A DNA stretch of 64,000 nucleotides from Arthrobacter sp. YN (GTDB taxonomy: Bacteria > Actinomycetota > Actinomycetes > Actinomycetales > Micrococcaceae), in the NCBI RefSeq assembly GCF_002224285.1, contig NZ_CP022436.1, positions 3,286,001 to 3,350,000 on the forward strand. The letters are read 5' to 3'. Positions 1 to 12,192 of the stretch are shown here, piece after piece; the stretch's first letter is position 1; every line of letters starts with the position of its first letter. Position numbers and translations under genes: made by a program. Under the pieces are notes generated by a model. It was not told the DNA's origin. It saw only the letters and a program-made list of their open reading frames with translations, and did no database searches.

Positions 1-35
1 CAATGCCGGCTTGATCACACCCCTGAGGGCACGGC

Positions 36-1334
36 TCATTGGGACAGCTCCCAGCGGTCGGCAAGGAAACCCAAGGCTCCAGGCATTCCCCGGACAACAG
101 CGTCCCAAGAGTGTCCTGCGTGCTGAATGGAGTGTTCTTCTGTTGCGAAGCCCGCAGTCCTGGCAGCATCAGCGAGCTCATGCATATAGTCGGTGAACTC
201 GTGGTCAGTTTCGCCGGCCGTGAGGTACACAGCGCTTCCCGCATAATTGCGTTGCTGCATCAACGCCAAAGGCGTCTTCGACTCGAAAGCCGCTGCATCG
301 CCGTCGAACGAGTCCTGAATGGTCTTGTTTCGATCCTTGGCCAACGCAGGTTCCCGTTCGGCCGAGAACGCGAGCACCGATGAGAAGAGCTCCGGATGGA
401 CTGTACCCATCTGCGTGGCACATGTACCTCCAAACGAGAAACCGCCCACGGCCCACAGTCGGGGGTCATCGGAGACGTCCAGTGTAGAGGTGATCCAGGC
501 CGGTACATCCTTGGAGAGATATGTGTCCGCAGGGGCAATCAGGCTATCCATGCACATGGTGTTGGCGCTGCTTGACCCGTTCGGATCCACCACCACCGTC
601 ACCGGAGCCACTCCGTGGTGGGCTTCAGCGAAACGGTCCAGTTGGGTGCGGAGTTGGCCGCCCGTCAACCAGTCGGCCGGACCACCGGGCTGCCCTGAGA
701 AGAGCACCAGCACAGGCAGCACGGGGCGGGGTTCAGTCTGATACGCGGGGGGAAGGTAGATGTACGCTTCCCGCGCGATGAAACCGGAAGTGGTCCCGGG
801 GATCTCGGCCTTGCGCAGAATTCCGTTTCCTGGCATGGACTCCGGCGCTTTCCACCCCTTGAGGGCGGGACCGGGCTTAAGGTCCGGGCTCCGCTGAAGG
901 CCGGCCTCCAGTGGCTGAATGCGGGCCACTGCAGTACCCAGCAAATCCCCTACCGAGTTGTTCAGCCCGAAGTAGAGATTTACTTGCACCGCACTCAAAA
1001 GGACGACTCCCAGCATCGCCAGGACGCTGAGGGAGCGGCCTTTACCGGAGTTGCGTGGAAGGCGGGCCGCGCAGAGGAGAACAGCCGCGACGGCCGGCAC
1101 AGACCAGGCCAGCGTCTCAAAGGGAAGGTTCTCTGAAAAAGTGGCCATGAGATCCACCAGTATCCAGTGGACCAACGCCACGATTCCGACAGAAATCGCG
1201 AGGGAGCCCACCACGACCAGTGGCCAGGAACGTCGTCGTCGCCAGAGCAGGTACACTCCACCGGCAGCACCGCAAGCAATGCTGAACCAAAGGAACGGAC
1301 CACCAACCAGGCTGACGTCGGAAAGAAAATCCAT
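36..1334 (-). CDS. Membrane-anchored alpha/beta-hydrolase-fold esterase
   Basis: A 432-residue protein of the putative-esterase (antigen 85/EstD-like) type. Residues about 12-30, 37-60, 74-90 and 103-122 are hydrophobic and should form four membrane helices. The remaining 300 residues form an alpha/beta hydrolase domain, probably outside the cell. The nucleophile elbow GGFSFGG places the catalytic serine near residue 300; Asp377 (GETDHEF) and His408 (HAGHSW) fit the acid and base. It starts 5 bp after the DUF2550 gene and so ends the atp transcription block. Substrate is unknown; a cell-envelope ester is an inference from topology. No mycolic acid role can be claimed. Confidence 0.8.
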   Translation of the reverse strand: MDFLSDVSLVGGPFLWFSIACGAAGGVYLLWRRRRSWPLVVVGSLAISVGIVALVHWILVDLMATFSENLPFETLAWSVPAVAAVLLCAARLPRNSGKGRSLSVLAMLGVVLLSAVQVNLYFGLNNSVGDLLGTAVARIQPLEAGLQRSPDLKPGPALKGWKAPESMPGNGILRKAEIPGTTSGFIAREAYIYLPPAYQTEPRPVLPVLVLFSGQPGGPADWLTGGQLRTQLDRFAEAHHGVAPVTVVVDPNGSSSANTMCMDSLIAPADTYLSKDVPAWITSTLDVSDDPRLWAVGGFSFGGTCATQMGTVHPELFSSVLAFSAEREPALAKDRNKTIQDSFDGDAAAFESKTPLALMQQRNYAGSAVYLTAGETDHEFTDYMHELADAARTAGFATEEHSIQHAGHSWDAVVRGMPGALGFLADRWELSQ

Positions 1335-1339
1335 AACGC

Positions 1340-1771
1340 CTATCGCCAGGTACCGACGCCGATGACCGGGCCGGCCTCCAGCCAGGAGGACAGCCCTGCA
1401 TAGGCGTCGAAGTTCATGGCGAGCATGAACTTTTTGCCTTCGTACTGCAATTCAACAACCACCACGCCGGGCTGCACCCTGACCAGTTCATCTTCGGTGG
1501 GTTGGCGGCGGCCCAGCAGTTCGAGCGAACTGCGCGTAAATCTGTGCTTGGGGATCACGCTCAAGGACATCAAGCGGAACCACTCCAGCTCATTGTCCTG
1601 ATAACGACAAACCCCCATCTGCCAGCTGTTTCCAGCCGTGCAAATGGAGGCGTCTACCGTGCCCAGGGCACGCCGCAGGTTGAAGCGGCGCACCCCGAAC
1701 AGGCACAGTGAAATGATCAGCAACGTAAACGCCGTTGCCAAGGCGATGAACGGAATAAGGGAATCGTCCAT
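1340..1771 (-). CDS. DUF2550 family membrane-anchored protein
   Basis: A 143-residue protein with one N-terminal hydrophobic segment (residues about 5-24) followed by a basic stretch and a compact soluble domain. It matches the DUF2550 family, which in actinobacteria regularly sits directly after atpC. I chose the ATG at 1771 (MDDSLIPF) because a longer reading to 1855 would run 28 codons into the end of atpC. It lies 10 bp from atpC and 5 bp before the esterase gene, so it is probably co-transcribed with ATP synthase. Function is unknown; the position hints at an envelope role rather than a catalytic ATP synthase subunit. Confidence 0.82.
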   Translation of the reverse strand: MDDSLIPFIALATAFTLLIISLCLFGVRRFNLRRALGTVDASICTAGNSWQMGVCRYQDNELEWFRLMSLSVIPKHRFTRSSLELLGRRQPTEDELVRVQPGVVVVELQYEGKKFMLAMNFDAYAGLSSWLEAGPVIGVGTWR

Positions 1772-1781
1772 CAAGGTCGTG

Positions 1782-2066
1782 CTATCGGGTCCCCGCTGTA
1801 GCCGCTTCGCCCAATTTGGCGTTGTCAGCAACAATGACCACGCGATCGTTGTCAACGGAGAAGAATCCGCCGTCGACCACTACCGCGATACGGTCACCGG
1901 AAACCGGCTGGATTGCCAGCTCGCCCTCGGCCAGGATGGCCAGAAGGGGCGAGTGGCCCGGCAGGATTCCGATTTCACCATCGCTGGTGCGGGCCTTCAC
2001 CATCTTGGCCGCGCCGGACCACACGAAGTGGTCCGCTGCGACAATCTCAACCTCAAGCTCAGCCAT
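1782..2066 (-). CDS. atpC: ATP synthase F1 epsilon subunit (short form)
   Basis: Epsilon subunit of the F1 central stalk, linking gamma to the c-ring. The 94 residues cover the N-terminal beta-sandwich (ELEVEIVAADHFVWSG, then the GEIGILPGHSPLLA signature). The protein stops where the C-terminal two-helix domain of longer homologues would begin (E. coli about 138 residues, mycobacteria about 121). The ATG at 2066 lies one base after the atpD stop, indicating translational coupling; upstream in-frame ATGs fall inside atpD and are rejected. Loss of the helical domain suggests that epsilon cannot make the usual inhibitory contact, which is an inference. Confidence 0.95.
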   Translation of the reverse strand: MAELEVEIVAADHFVWSGAAKMVKARTSDGEIGILPGHSPLLAILAEGELAIQPVSGDRIAVVVDGGFFSVDNDRVVIVADNAKLGEAATAGTR

Positions 2067-2067
2067 A

Positions 2068-3603
<1,536 letters not shown>

Positions 3604-4494
3604 CTAGGACGCGAGGGCGTCGGCGCCGGCAACGATTTCGGAAAGCTCCTGCGTAATCTCGGCCTGGCGGGCCGTGTTGCGAAGGCGCGTGTACTTCTTG
3701 ATCAAATCCGTAGCGTTGTCACCGGCCGACTTCATGGCACGCTGGCGGGCTGCGAGCTCGGAAGCAGCGGCCTGCAGCATAGCTGCGAAGATGCGGGACT
3801 CGATGTAACGCGGAAGCAGTGCGTCAAGCACCTGCTCTGTTTCCGGTTCAAACTCGTACAACGGCAACAGCTCGGACTCCGAGGCTGCTTCCTCTTCGAC
3901 GACCTCCAGCGGGAGCAAACGGATAACCGTGGGCTCCTGCGTCACCATCGACTTGAAGCGGGTGTAGACGACGTGGATCTCGTCCACGCCACCCTCTTCG
4001 AAATCAGTGGAGAAGTCTTCGAGAAGTGCAGCTCCGACTTCCTGTGCGGTTTCGAATTCCGGTGCGTCCGTGCCTCCGGTCCATACGCGGGTGTACGACC
4101 GGTTGCGGAAATCGAAGTACGCCTGCGCCTTGCGGCCAACCAGGTACGCCTTGACTTCCTTGCCTTCTGCGTGAAGAAGCTCGGTGAGACCTTCAGCCTG
4201 CTTGAGCACGCTCGCGGAGTACGATCCTGCAAGGCCACGGTCCGATGTAATGATCAGGACTGCGGCGCGGCGGATCTGCTCCGGCTCGGTGGTCAGCGGG
4301 TGGTCGATTTCGCTCTGAGTTGCGACAGCAGAAACGGCGCGGGTAATCGCGTTCGCGTAGGGCAGTGAAGCTGCTACGCGGGCGCGGGCCTTACCGATGC
4401 GCGAGGTAGCGATCAGTTCCATCGCCTTGAAGATCTTGCGCATCGACGTCGTCGAGCTGATCTTCTGACGGTAGACCCGAATCTGGGCTCCCAT
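3604..4494 (-). CDS. atpG: ATP synthase F1 gamma subunit
   Basis: Central-stalk gamma subunit, 296 residues. The N-terminal helix is recognisable ([14 protein letters not shown], then [16 protein letters not shown]), as is the C-terminal helix ([34 protein letters not shown] region), which together form the rotor coiled coil. The [10 protein letters not shown] motif of the globular domain is present. A purine-rich AGGAAAGG lies just upstream of the ATG. An unusually strong GC-rich hairpin (4523-4560) separates it from atpA, which could tune the yield of gamma (one per F1) relative to alpha (three per F1). Confidence 0.97.
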   Translation of the reverse strand: MGAQIRVYRQKISSTTSMRKIFKAMELIATSRIGKARARVAASLPYANAITRAVSAVATQSEIDHPLTTEPEQIRRAAVLIITSDRGLAGSYSASVLKQAEGLTELLHAEGKEVKAYLVGRKAQAYFDFRNRSYTRVWTGGTDAPEFETAQEVGAALLEDFSTDFEEGGVDEIHVVYTRFKSMVTQEPTVIRLLPLEVVEEEAASESELLPLYEFEPETEQVLDALLPRYIESRIFAAMLQAAASELAARQRAMKSAGDNATDLIKKYTRLRNTARQAEITQELSEIVAGADALAS

Positions 4495-4522
4495 ACTTAT
4501 CCTTTCCTAAGTTCCCGATGTG

Positions 4523-4560
4523 CTGCCCTGCCGGGGCCCTTTCGGACCCCGGCAGGGCAG
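4523..4560 (-). repeat. Perfect 14-bp inverted repeat between atpA and atpG
   Basis: CTGCCCTGCCGGGG (4523-4536) is exactly complementary to 4547-4560, with a 10-base interval that can add two further G-C pairs. It occupies most of the 76-bp gap between two coupled genes and has no following T-run. It may act as an attenuator, an RNA-stabilising or processing element, or a partial rho-independent pause site. The effect is inferred; the pairing is seen directly. Confidence 0.7.
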
Positions 4561-4570
4561 GTGATCGGAA

Positions 4571-6208
<1,638 letters not shown>

Positions 6209-6292
6209 CTGCAGTCCCTGCTCTCCTGTTTTCGTGATCATCGTTGCTCACGATGACCGGGTTTTATATCAGTTAAGTTGTGCTTAGTCTGG

Positions 6293-7119
6293 CTAGCCAG
6301 CGAGCTGACGGCGGAGTTCGGACAGGCGGGCGATAACCGAAGCGTCGAGCACTTCGTCACCAACCTGGACACGGATTCCACCGATCAGTGCAGGGTCAAC
6401 GTTGAGGTTGACCTTCAGTTCGCGGCCGTACAGGGCATCAAGCCCGGCCTGCAGACGGCTGGCCTGCGTTTCCGTCAACGGACGGGTAACGCTGACAGTT
6501 GCAATCCAGCGCTGCTGACGCTTGGCTGCAAGCTTGGCGAAAGACTCGACGAGCTTGCTCGGCTTGACACCGCGCGGCTGCGTAACTGCCTGGCTGATGA
6601 GAACCTTTGCTTCCTCGCTGCTGCCAGGAACAAGCTTCTCAGCCAGTGCAATCTTTGCCGCAGGGGAACCCTGCGGCTCAGACAGGGCACGTTGTACTTC
6701 GTGGCTGGAGGCGACAATCTGGTTGAAGGCAAACAGATCGTTTTCCAGCTCTTCCAGCCCCGTGATACCGGAGGCAGAAACCGCCGACTTGTTTTCAGCT
6801 ACGGCAATGACAACCGTGGCGGCAAGCGTCTCGAGTGCATCGCCGATATCGCGTGCCGATGCCCAGCGTGAGCTGGCCAGTCCGCCCGCAATTTCAGCAG
6901 CATCAGCGGAGACTTTTCCGCCAACCAGCTGCTTGACCAGCGCCGACTTTTCGTCTCCAGTGCGGGACGGGTCAGTCAGGGCGCGGCGCAAGCCAGCCGA
7001 GCTGTCCACCGTTCCCAGGATTCCGAAGAGGTCCTTAGCCAACTGCAGCGAGGCGAAGGGAAGCTTGGCTTCCAACTGCGCCAGTGCTGTGGTCAGCGAT
7101 TCGCTCGATATACCTGCCA

Positions 7120-7120
<1 letters not shown>
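6293..7120 (-). CDS. atpH: ATP synthase F1 delta subunit
   Basis: Delta subunit of the peripheral stalk, 275 residues, holding the alpha/beta hexamer to the b subunits. The C-terminal part has the OSCP/delta signature (VNLNVDPALIGGIRVQVGDEVLD). It is long compared with the approx. 177-residue E. coli protein, matching the actinobacterial form that has a longer N-terminal half. Its ATG shares one base with the stop of atpF (TAATG), so translation of the two stalk subunits is coupled. Confidence 0.95.
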
Positions 7121-7680
<560 letters not shown>

Positions 7681-7729
7681 TCACCCGTCCTATCTACTCG
7701 TGCGTCGAATTCGCTTGGGTTCTTATTTA

Positions 7730-7948
7730 TTAGGAAAGAACGAAAGCGAAAACGAGGCCGAGGATGGCAAGAGCTTCAGTCAGTGCCAGACCAAGGAACG
7801 CGATCGGCTGCAGCACACGCTGAGCTTCCGGCTGACGTGCAACACCGTTGATGTACGCGGCGAACACGAGACCCACACCGATACCACCGCCGATGGCCGA
7901 GAGACCGTAGCCGATGAGGTTGAGGGAGCCGTTGATGGTGCCTTCCAT
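7730..7948 (-). CDS. atpE: ATP synthase F0 c subunit
   Basis: Proteolipid c subunit of the rotor ring, 72 residues forming two membrane helices. The first contains the glycine-rich packing motif ([16 protein letters not shown]). The polar loop ARQPEAQ follows, and the second helix carries the proton-binding glutamate at residue 58 (ALTEALAI). There is no extra sodium-ligand pattern around the glutamate (no Q/S/T set as in Na+ types), so proton coupling is most likely. AAGGAAGAAA precedes the ATG. Confidence 0.97.
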   Translation of the reverse strand: MEGTINGSLNLIGYGLSAIGGGIGVGLVFAAYINGVARQPEAQRVLQPIAFLGLALTEALAILGLVFAFVLS

Positions 7949-8026
7949 TTTTTCTTCCTTTCAAGATGCCGCCCGTGCGGCAGGTTGTTTGGGTTGCTTC
8001 ATCCCCGTGAGGGGAAGTTTGTGAGC

Positions 8027-8827
8027 CTAGTGGCTGTCGGCGTGCAGGGCGCCTTCAATGTAGATCGCGGTCAGCAGCGTGAACACGTAAGCCTGCAGCG
8101 CCATGATCAGTGCCTCAAGCATGTACATCGCCACGGCACCAACGAGGACCAGGACCGATGCGCCCTTGAGCAGCACGTTCTCCTGCATGACCAGGAATTC
8201 AATGCCGGAGCCAGCGAGCATGACGATCAAGTGACCGGCCAGCATCGTCGCGAACAGACGGAGGCTGTGCGTAACGGGACGGACCAGGAAGTTGGAAATG
8301 ATTTCGATCGGTACCACGATCGGGAGGATGTACCACGGCACGCCGGACGGAACCGTCGCGAGCTTGAAGTACTTGAGGCCGTTCTTCTTGATGCCAATGG
8401 CGATCCAGGTGACATATACGATGCCGGCCATGACGTAGGCGCCGCCTACGTGCGAGAAGCTCGGGAGCTGGATCACCGGGATGGCGCCGTAGATGTTGTT
8501 CACCAAAATGAAGAAGAACAAGCTGAACAGCAGCGGGACGTACTTGATGAAGTCCTTGCCACCGATGATGTCCTTGGCGATGCTGTTACGGACGAAGCCA
8601 TAGGCCATCTCACCTGCGAACTGCAGCTTGCCGGGTACCAGCTGCTGCTTACGTGCGGCGAGGATGAAGAATGTAGCGATAATGACGACCGAAAGGATTA
8701 CCAGCAGCATCTGCTTGGAGAATCCGTCGTGCGCACCCCAAGGCAGGATTGCCGGCAGGTGCATTTCGTCGATTCCGGGTGGGGTGAAGGACCCCGAATC
8801 CTGGGCGGGGAGCGCAAGCGCGATCAA
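8027..8827 (-). CDS. atpB: ATP synthase F0 a subunit
   Basis: Membrane a subunit, 266 residues with five to six hydrophobic helices, forming the proton half-channels beside the c-ring. The conserved helix with the essential arginine is seen in VTHSLRLFATMLAGHLIVML. The C-terminal LEALIMALQAYVFTLLTAIYI segment is also characteristic. It is the first structural atp gene, 81 bp after the atpZ-like gene and 78 bp before atpE. Confidence 0.96.
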   Translation of the reverse strand: MIALALPAQDSGSFTPPGIDEMHLPAILPWGAHDGFSKQMLLVILSVVIIATFFILAARKQQLVPGKLQFAGEMAYGFVRNSIAKDIIGGKDFIKYVPLLFSLFFFILVNNIYGAIPVIQLPSFSHVGGAYVMAGIVYVTWIAIGIKKNGLKYFKLATVPSGVPWYILPIVVPIEIISNFLVRPVTHSLRLFATMLAGHLIVMLAGSGIEFLVMQENVLLKGASVLVLVGAVAMYMLEALIMALQAYVFTLLTAIYIEGALHADSH

Positions 8828-8908
8828 CGCGTTTCCTCTCTGCTGTGTCCATCATTGGGCATTGGTTGGAATCCGGAAGCGTTGGACGCATCCATAATCC
8901 ATGTGAAA

Positions 8909-9244
8909 TTATTTGGCATTACTGTCCCCGTCCGTGGACGGACCGCTGTCTGCGTTGCTCTCGCCAGAAGAGGAGCTTTGCCTGGTGAGGCCATGCATAT
9001 GGGAAAGATAGAACCCTCCTGCGGCTCCCAGCAGAGCGCCAAGGAGCACAATCCAGCGGGTCCCCCACAGATTATCCAGACCCCAGCCTATCAAACTCCA
9101 GACAATGATCCCGCCAATGATGTAGCTGAAGACGGCGATGCCGGCGTTGTATCCGCCGTCGTTTCCGGCTTCCGCGGTTCCATTGGCTTTTCCGGGTTGC
9201 TGGGCTGATGCGGCCGGGCGTGAATATCGCTTACGCGGAGACAT
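8909..9244 (-). CDS. AtpZ/AtpI-like small membrane protein
   Basis: A 111-residue protein with a basic, Ala/Pro-rich N-terminus, two hydrophobic helices (about residues 37-55 and 62-80, containing the WSLIGWGLDNLWGT loop), and a Ser/Asp-rich tail. The two-helix layout and the position directly before atpB match the AtpZ/AtpI family, which helps c-ring assembly or Mg2+ supply in other bacteria. I chose ATG 9244 because AGAAGGGTGG sits in front of it. The start overlaps the end of the upstream gene by 14 bp. The exact role here is inferred. Confidence 0.75.
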   Translation of the reverse strand: MSPRKRYSRPAASAQQPGKANGTAEAGNDGGYNAGIAVFSYIIGGIIVWSLIGWGLDNLWGTRWIVLLGALLGAAGGFYLSHMHGLTRQSSSSGESNADSGPSTDGDSNAK

Positions 9245-9722
9245 CCGGGCCACCCTTCTTCTCTTCAGGATCGTTGTAGATCTGGAGGCGGGCCTTGCTG
9301 AAACCATAGATTTCTGCTGCCTGCCAGAAGACAACGGTGACCACGGCGCCAATCAGGAACCAGCGGTGGTGGAGCCAATCCGGCGCACCGAGCACAAACA
9401 GTACTACGGCAAAACCGACCACTTTGATGAAATACGTAGCAACAAAGAGGCCAACAGCACCTGAAGGGTTGTTGCGGCCTACGTAGTGGCCTATCAAAAG
9501 GCTGATGCCAAAGAAGAGCATGACCAGTGCGGCGCCGAACGCCGCTGAAAGCGCGCCCTGACCGCCGTTCATCACTGCCGCGATCACGCAGGTGACTGCG
9601 GTGGCCGCGACAGCGGCCGAGGCGCTCAGAAGAAGCAACCGGAGCCACAACGAAGATGCCTCGCCCATGGATCCAACACCACGTTTACCGGACGGGCGTC
9701 CGGTTTCGGCGTTGGATGTCAT
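9231..9722 (-). CDS. Four-helix membrane protein at the atpI position
   Basis: A 163-residue protein with four hydrophobic segments (about residues 26-48, 55-78, 85-108, 118-138) and a charged C-terminus. It lies between wecA and the atpZ-like gene, exactly where actinobacterial operons carry an AtpI-type or Rv1303-like gene. The sequence itself has no catalytic motif I recognise. It may be a chaperone for assembly of the c-ring, by position only. Confidence 0.7.
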   Translation of the reverse strand: MTSNAETGRPSGKRGVGSMGEASSLWLRLLLLSASAAVAATAVTCVIAAVMNGGQGALSAAFGAALVMLFFGISLLIGHYVGRNNPSGAVGLFVATYFIKVVGFAVVLFVLGAPDWLHHRWFLIGAVVTVVFWQAAEIYGFSKARLQIYNDPEEKKGGPDVSA

Positions 9723-9841
9723 GGGGATACCAATCCTCGTGGCACAGGTGCCATATTCTCAAAGTGGGGTTACGGGCGAGTGACTGTCCGCAGAAAGAAT
9801 TCTACATGAGATAGAACTGTGACGATAACCAGCCGTCACAA

Positions 9842-10954
9842 CTACTCCCCCGGCCGCGTCGAGTTCCGGGTGAAGTACGGCCACGCAGTCACGGCGGCCA
9901 TGACAAGAGCCGCGACGACAACCACGATGAGCACAATCTGCCACGGGAAGACGGCGAAAGCGACACCGCCGAAAGCCAGGATGCACGTCCAGACATACAG
10001 CATGACGACGGCGGCTCGGTGTGAGTATCCGAGGTCCACCAGCTTGTGGTGGAGGTGCCCACGGTCGGCCGACCACGGCGACTGACCCCTCGCAGTCCTG
10101 CGGACTACGGCCATCCCCAGATCCAGGAGCGGCAGGGAAAGAACCGCAAAGGGCAGCAAAATCGGAACAATCGTGGGGATGCCGTTGGCACGGTCATAAA
10201 GGCCCGAGCCGATCTGCCCCGTGGCCACGACGCCGGCTGACGCCATGAGCAGGCCGATGAGCATGGCCCCCGAGTCACCCATGAAGATTTTTGCGGGGAA
10301 CCAGTTGTGTGGCAGGAAGCCGATGCAACTTCCGACCAGGATGGCCATCAGGAGGGTCGCAAGGTCTGAATTGTCGGTAGACGGATTGTTCCTGTGGACC
10401 CAATAAGCCGTGAGGAAGAAGGCTCCGCCACCAATGATGGCCACTCCGGCTGCCAAACCGTCCAGTCCGTCAATGAAGTTGACGGCGTTCATGGTGGTGA
10501 CAATGAGTCCCGCAGTAAGCACAATCTGAAGGATCTCGGACTCGAGGAAGATCGGCTCCGGGATGAATGGCACCACCGACATCCGGACGCCCCACAGTGC
10601 CACGATTAAAGCGGCAGCGCCTTGGCCCAGCAGCTTGATCCACCATCGGATGTCCAGGATGTCATCTGCCACCCCCACTGCGACGATCACCACAGCACCG
10701 GCCAGGATCCCCCAGGGCGCATCGTTATGCCTGAAAATGTCCTTCACGAAGAATGAGTTGCTGGCAACGACCAAGGCGACGAAGAAACCCGCAAAGATGC
10801 CCAATCCCCCGAGCTTGGAAATCAGGGCGGAGTGCATGTCGCGGCTGCGGATGGGACGGTACAGGCGCAGTTTGTTTCCGGCCACGCGGGCACCCCACGT
10901 TCCCGCATAGGACACCACGGCAGCCGTGAGTGCCATCAGCAGATACATGATCAT
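9842..10954 (-). CDS. wecA: WecA/TagO-type undecaprenyl-phosphate sugar-1-phosphate transferase
   Basis: A 370-residue polytopic membrane enzyme of the MraY/WecA family. It transfers GlcNAc-1-phosphate (probable substrate) from UDP-GlcNAc to the lipid carrier, the first step of a cell-wall glycopolymer. Visible motifs are SKLGGLGIFAGF, VGVADDILDIRWW (DD motif), NAVNFIDGLDGLAAG (Mg2+/catalytic region) and GHLHHKLVDLGYSHR (the HIHH-type loop of WecA rather than MraY). The ATG at 10954 has GGGAG seven bases upstream. The same gene precedes atp operons in mycobacteria. With the two glycosyltransferases upstream it suggests a linkage-unit pathway. Confidence 0.9.
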   Translation of the reverse strand: MIMYLLMALTAAVVSYAGTWGARVAGNKLRLYRPIRSRDMHSALISKLGGLGIFAGFFVALVVASNSFFVKDIFRHNDAPWGILAGAVVIVAVGVADDILDIRWWIKLLGQGAAALIVALWGVRMSVVPFIPEPIFLESEILQIVLTAGLIVTTMNAVNFIDGLDGLAAGVAIIGGGAFFLTAYWVHRNNPSTDNSDLATLLMAILVGSCIGFLPHNWFPAKIFMGDSGAMLIGLLMASAGVVATGQIGSGLYDRANGIPTIVPILLPFAVLSLPLLDLGMAVVRRTARGQSPWSADRGHLHHKLVDLGYSHRAAVVMLYVWTCILAFGGVAFAVFPWQIVLIVVVVAALVMAAVTAWPYFTRNSTRPGE

Positions 10955-11235
10955 GATGCGGCTCCCGGGAGCAGCCCGCCCACTGTTCCGGAAATGGCAA
11001 TGTGCTGACGCTGCCGACGCGTCGCGTGAAAGCCGGTGGTTTCCGGGCACCTTGAGGTGTGGAATTCTGTGTGTGGATAAATGGAACTACTCCGTCGCCA
11101 TGCCTGCACCGGCTGTGCCGAATGTTGCGGGATTTCTGTGGACTCTAGTCACGATACTAATGCCAATGGCCGTGACCACCCTGTGACGCAGCCGCAAGAC
11201 CCCGCCTGTTTGACCGGGTTTGAGCTGCGCCGCTG

Positions 11236-12192
11236 TCAGCTGGCAGGCTCTTGGACGTTCCGCAACGCGTAGATTCCCTCAAGCACCTGCGCGTTGGAAC
11301 GCGGTGCTTTGAGGCTGTGGCGCAGGCCCTTGAGAAGCCCGCCGAGCAGCACTTTGCGGTTGGGTGAGGCGGCAATGGTGCGGGTCCAGTTACGCAACGA
11401 CGCGCCGGTGAAGAGTACCTTTTCCCACGGCGCCAAGGCGCTGGAACGGGTGTAGACCCACAGCTTGTTCCGAACCTCGTAGTAGAAACGTGGTCCGGGA
11501 TCAGCGCCAGCGTCGCCGAAGACCTTGGTGTGGTGATTGGCCACCGAAGCTTCCGTGGTCAGTGCTGTGCCCCTGCGCGAGACCCTGGCAGTGTACTCAA
11601 GGTCGTCGTTCCAGATGAAGTAGTCCGCGATGGGCAGGCCGTACTTCCTGATCTCTTCGGCGCGGATCAGGACTGACACGAAGGAAGCGCTGCGAATCTG
11701 CGTGGCACCGACGCGTGCAGCAGCGTTACGCGCTTCTTCGCTGGCACCCATCCGGGGACGCATACGGTTCATGGGGTGGTCCCGGCCATCGGTCCAGACC
11801 ACGCGGCTGGCGATGAAGGCCGGCGTATCTCCTGTTTCCTGCTGATAAGCAGTGGAAACATCCAGTGCTTCGGCGAGGGCAGTTGGTTGGGGTTCTGTGT
11901 CATCGTCCATGATCCAGACGTGGTCCGCCCCGTGATCCAGCAGGGCGCGTTCCATACCGACCACAAATCCACCAGCGCCTCCCACATTGGCGTTGAGCGT
12001 GACGACGTCGGTAGCCAGCGGCCCTTGATAGTCCCGCAGGAACTCTGCGGTTCCGTCGGTGGAGGCGTTGTCCACCACGACGACGGCGTCCGGAACCCGG
12101 GAGCCGGACGCGATGCCCGAAAGGGTGGTCTGGAGGAGTTCACGCCGGTTATAGGTCACCACGACGGCGACCACAACAGCTTGGGACGTCAT
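11236..12192 (-). CDS. Family 2 glycosyltransferase
   Basis: A 318-residue GT-A fold enzyme. The nucleotide-sugar site is marked by VAVVVTYNRRELL at the N-terminus, VVVDNASTDGT, and the metal-binding DDD in VWIMDDDTEPQP. FIWNDDLEYTARV contributes the later ED-type acceptor or catalytic region. The N-terminal part resembles rhamnosyl- and galactofuranosyl-transferases. The start codon abuts the wecG-like stop with no gap, so the two are co-translated. The sugar donor cannot be told from sequence alone. Confidence 0.87.
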   Translation of the reverse strand: MTSQAVVVAVVVTYNRRELLQTTLSGIASGSRVPDAVVVVDNASTDGTAEFLRDYQGPLATDVVTLNANVGGAGGFVVGMERALLDHGADHVWIMDDDTEPQPTALAEALDVSTAYQQETGDTPAFIASRVVWTDGRDHPMNRMRPRMGASEEARNAAARVGATQIRSASFVSVLIRAEEIRKYGLPIADYFIWNDDLEYTARVSRRGTALTTEASVANHHTKVFGDAGADPGPRFYYEVRNKLWVYTRSSALAPWEKVLFTGASLRNWTRTIAASPNRKVLLGGLLKGLRHSLKAPRSNAQVLEGIYALRNVQEPAS

